This document shows, in pieces, positions 6,184 through 7,677 of a stretch of 7,677 bases of DNA; the first letter of the stretch is position 1, and every line of letters starts with the position of its first letter. The notes beneath the pieces were generated by a model. The model saw only the letters and a program-made list of their open reading frames with translations, was not told where the DNA came from and searched no databases. The position numbers and the translations under genes are program-made. The stretch is from an uncultured Roseburia sp. (GTDB taxonomy: Bacteria; Bacillota; Clostridia; Lachnospirales; Lachnospiraceae): the NCBI GenBank assembly GCA_947652855.1, contig CANTEO010000084.1, positions 1 through 7,677 on the forward strand, given 5' to 3'.

Positions 6184-6903
6184 CTACTCCCATCCGCCGT
6201 TAACCTGCCTTTGATTATATTTTAAGTATGCTTTTACAAATGCCGGGTAATTTTTTTTTGCAAGATGCGCCGCCCCGCTTAGAAGCCATATCATGGACGC
6301 ATTGTATTTCACGACATATTTCATATGAACAAGGTAAGACCGATGTGAGCGAAAGAAATCCTCTCCCGCCTGCTTCTCTAACTCTGACAGCTTGCCATAA
6401 TACTCCAGATCCCCGTTTCGCAAATGCAGCGTCACTTTACGGTTATAAACCTCCGCATAAACCAGCTCATCCAAATCCACCTTCCTGTGCGCCCCATTCG
6501 ACAAGATCATGAAACACCGTCCTGCCTTTGGCGCCGGCTCCAGATTTTCCTGATACTGGCTGACCGCCCTATCCAGCACGGAAGCAAACTTCTCTTCGGA
6601 AAAGGGCTTCACCAGATAATGGAACGCCCCAACGTCAAATGCAGAAAAGACGTATTCCTCTAAGGCAGTCACAAAAATCAAAATCGTCTTCTCCCCTCTC
6701 TGGCGAAGCTCCCTCGCCACTTCCATCCCGTTTTTTTGCTCCATTTGAATGTCCAAAAACAAAATGTCCGGCGCATATTCTGCAATGAGCAGCTTCGCGC
6801 CGGAAGAATAGCAGCATATGCTCGCCTCCGGGCATTGCCGCTTCACGCTGCCATAAAGCAGCTCGCATATTTCTTTTTCATCGTCGCATATCGCTATCCG
6901 CAT
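6184..6903 (-). CDS. LytTR-family response regulator, AgrA/LytR-like
   Basis: Transcription regulator phosphorylated by the kinase encoded just downstream. The 239 residues hold a receiver domain (1-120) with acidic pocket Asp7/Asp8 (CDDEKE), phosphoacceptor Asp51 (LFLDIQM), Thr79 (FVTA) and Lys99 (LVKPFS), and a LytTR DNA-binding domain (about 129-232) with the characteristic VYAEVYNRKVTLHL and FFRSHRSYLVHMKYV segments. The start at 6903 has GAGGAG 5 bases upstream. The stop codon is 5 bases before the kinase ATG and overlaps the kinase ribosome binding region, so the two are translationally coupled. The leader is about 70 bases and includes a small hairpin and one LytTR-like half-site. Targets are not identifiable from this window. 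Confidence 0.94.
   Translation of the reverse strand: MRIAICDDEKEICELLYGSVKRQCPEASICCYSSGAKLLIAEYAPDILFLDIQMEQKNGMEVARELRQRGEKTILIFVTALEEYVFSAFDVGAFHYLVKPFSEEKFASVLDRAVSQYQENLEPAPKAGRCFMILSNGAHRKVDLDELVYAEVYNRKVTLHLRNGDLEYYGKLSELEKQAGEDFFRSHRSYLVHMKYVVKYNASMIWLLSGAAHLAKKNYPAFVKAYLKYNQRQVNGGWE
6187..6191 (-). promoter_or_regulatory. Kinase ribosome binding site inside the regulator's last codons
   Basis: GGGAG on the minus strand lies in the final Trp-Glu codons of the response regulator, immediately before its TAG, and 8 bases before the kinase ATG at 6178. This placement indicates translational coupling and argues against the ATG at 6193. Confidence 0.65.
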
Positions 6904-6939
6904 CGTATCTCCTCTAATGGCCGCTCTGTCCTATATAAG

Positions 6940-6951
6940 GCCCGTTAGGGC
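6940..6951. other. Small inverted repeat in the regulator leader, overlapping a LytTR-like half-site
   Basis: GCCC (6940-6943) and GGGC (6948-6951) flank GTTA; a nested GGCC pair (6939-6942 and 6953-6956) offers an alternative stem. CCCGTTAGG (6941-6949) fits 8 of 9 positions of the published LytTR site pattern, in which two A/C positions precede GTT. It lies between the predicted transcript start (about 6974) and the regulator ATG. Autoregulation or an mRNA hairpin are both possible, but a second half-site at the usual one-to-two helical turn spacing is not apparent. Confidence 0.25.
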
Positions 6952-6980
6952 AGGCCATCGCCAGCTATTTTGATATGCTC

Positions 6981-7009
6981 ATTTTAGCACAGGCAAATAG
7001 AAATATCCA
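6981..7009 (-). promoter_or_regulatory. Promoter of the response regulator/kinase operon
   Basis: On the minus strand the extended -10 TGCTAAAAT (6989-6981) is preceded at 17-base spacing by TGGATA (7009-7004), four of six matches to the -35 consensus. The predicted start is near 6974, about 70 bases before the regulator ATG. Confidence 0.5.
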
Positions 7010-7090
7010 GACATGATTCCTATGCAGGCCCTTATGCCATTACATTTGTTCAATTAGGGCAATTTCTATTAAGATTTTTTTAGAAAACTA

Positions 7091-7099
7091 TGTTATTAT
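7091..7099 (+). promoter_or_regulatory. Extended -10 promoter of the araC remnant
   Basis: TGTTATTAT (7091-7099) is a TGn-extended -10 with TATTAT, 5 of 6 matches. No convincing -35 is present; TTAAGA at 7069-7074 would need a 19-base spacer. The predicted start near 7106 lies after the possible GTG start at 7103, which supports ATG 7124 as the original start of the downstream gene. Confidence 0.4.
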
Positions 7100-7123
7100 T
7101 AAGTGAGGAAAGGATTGTCATAT

Positions 7124-7429
7124 ATGAACAATAGCACAGTTGTGCAAAGAGCAGTGGATTATATAGAGGCACATATCGACGGGGATTTGTCACTTGATAA
7201 AATAGCAGACTCACTCCACTATTCAAAATTCTATATAGCCAGAATTTTTATTGAAGAGACGAAATGTACGGTTTATAAATACATACAAGGACGCAGATTG
7301 ACTTTGGCAGCCCAAAAACTTGCGGAAACAGAACAGCCCTATCCGAAACAATCAAAGATACGTATGATGAGTTCGCTTGGCAGATATAGATTTATGTATT
7401 ATTTTGCAGGAGGTAAATTCGCAGCATGA
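7124..7429 (+). pseudogene. AraC-family transcriptional regulator, truncated and frame-disrupted
   Basis: Residues 1-71 are a good N-terminal half of an AraC DNA-binding domain of the kind found at the N-terminus of clostridial AraC/GyrI-type regulators: VVQRAVDYIEAHIDGDLSL, then the first helix-turn-helix (about 22-43, LSLDKIADSLHYSKFYIARIF) and the linker helix YIQGRRLTLAAQKLAETE. After Pro72 family similarity stops. The second helix-turn-helix and its usual SQ-x-F-x-R-x-F-K and P-x-x-Y-R signatures are absent in all plus frames up to 7522. The open frame ends after 30 unrelated-looking residues, giving 101 residues instead of the 110 or more needed for one complete DNA-binding domain. AAAGGA 9 bases before ATG 7124 is the ribosome binding site. 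It is probably an inactive remnant, though a short DNA-binding fragment could still be made. Confidence 0.65.
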
Positions 7430-7495
7430 GTACATATGACGGCAAAAAAAGCGATGAATTTTGGGTTGATTGATAGCATTATTGAGAGACGTTGA
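7430..7495 (+). pseudogene. Remnant of a clpP C-terminus
   Basis: In the same frame as the araC remnant, directly after its TGA, 21 codons end at TGA 7493-7495 and include MTAKKAMNFGLIDSIIER (7436-7489). This closely resembles the C-terminal segment of ClpP peptidases, where FM(S/T)AxEAxxYGLID(K/E)VIxxR follows the catalytic Asp region. The Ser-His-Asp catalytic parts are nowhere in the window, so this is a scar, not a gene. The match is short and rests on pattern recognition only; a chance resemblance is possible. The codons are AT-rich like their surroundings. Confidence 0.45.
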
Positions 7496-7522
7496 CTGTT
7501 ATACTGAAAAGATGGGATAGGT

Positions 7523-7677
7523 ATGCGAAAATACTATATTGACAATATACGTTGGATTACCATTTTGCTTCTTGTTCCCTACCATGCGGCAATGGCATGG
7601 AATGCATGGGGAGAGCCAAATTACATTTATTTTGAAGGCAATAAAGCTATTAGCAGCATGATCGTATTTTTTAGTCC
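7523..7677 (+). CDS. Acyltransferase-3 family membrane protein, N-terminal part (3' end outside window)
   Basis: The first 51 codons read MRKYYIDNIRWITILLLV, then PYHAAMAWNAWGEPNYIY and on into a second hydrophobic stretch (MIVFF). A D-N-I-R-W/G start followed by a hydrophobic helix with a P/I-Y-H motif is the standard opening of acyltransferase-3 family integral membrane proteins, which O-acetylate or otherwise acylate sugars, glycans and other acceptors at the membrane; the His is the likely catalytic residue. The acceptor cannot be judged from this fragment. The start ATG has GGGA about 5 bases upstream, a modest ribosome binding site. TATACT (7500-7505) could be a -10, but no -35 at proper spacing is seen. 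The gene may once have been co-transcribed with the upstream araC. Confidence 0.75.
   Translation, partial: MRKYYIDNIRWITILLLVPYHAAMAWNAWGEPNYIYFEGNKAISSMIVFFS

Noticed and set aside
6914..6958. Possible 14-codon leader peptide (MACPNGPYIGQSGH) upstream of the response regulator on the minus strand
   Set aside because: No ribosome binding site precedes it, and it lacks features of an AgrD-type peptide precursor or of an attenuation leader peptide.
7016..7042. Repeat-like TATGC ... TATGC around AGGCCC near 7021-7037
   Set aside because: A five-base direct repeat is not distinguishable from chance and does not form a stable hairpin or a recognisable operator.
7427..7474. 15-codon frame MSTYDGKKSDEFWVD starting within the araC stop
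   Set aside because: Its GGAGG is 12 bases away, it has no recognisable content, and it overlaps the clpP-like frame, which explains the sequence better.

Overview
The window looks like a chromosomal segment from a Gram-positive Clostridia species, most likely Lachnospiraceae. The basis is strong AGGAGG-type ribosome binding sites before nearly every gene, Firmicutes-style promoters, an AgrA/AgrC-type two-component pair, an iron-sulfur flavoprotein typical of anaerobes, and a FlxA-like coiled-coil protein of the clostridial type. This placement is inference; no rRNA or other marker gene is present. The central part (about 200-6950) is moderately GC-rich with GC-biased third positions. Both edges (1-183 and about 7000-7677) are visibly AT-richer and carry incomplete or decayed genes.

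Layout, left to right. (1) 1-183, plus strand: the 3' end of a sigma-70-type RNA polymerase sigma factor (region 4). (2) 264-3349, minus strand: a probable three-gene operon transcribed as iron-sulfur flavoprotein, then ddl, then murF, with gaps of 20 and 3 bases, a good sigma-A promoter at 3382-3410 and a hairpin after murF. Ddl makes D-Ala-D-Ala and MurF attaches it to UDP-MurNAc-tripeptide, so the last two genes encode consecutive steps of peptidoglycan precursor synthesis. (3) 3475-3849, plus strand: ridA, divergent from that operon. (4) 3947-4678, minus strand: a FlxA-like coiled-coil protein alone in its transcription unit, ending at a textbook terminator. (5) 4808-6903, minus strand: a LytTR response regulator followed by a GHKL (AgrC-like) sensor kinase, translationally coupled, with a terminator-like hairpin behind them. 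No AgrB protease or AgrD peptide gene lies in the window. (6) 7124-7495, plus strand: gene debris, consisting of an AraC-type regulator that keeps only its first helix-turn-helix, followed by what looks like the last 20 or so codons of a clpP. (7) 7523-7677, plus strand: the start of an acyltransferase-3-type membrane protein, cut by the window edge.

I see no CRISPR array, tRNA, rRNA, insertion sequence or complete novel system. The least ordinary pieces are the araC/clpP scar at the right edge, the orphan quorum-sensing-type two-component pair, and the solitary FlxA-like protein.
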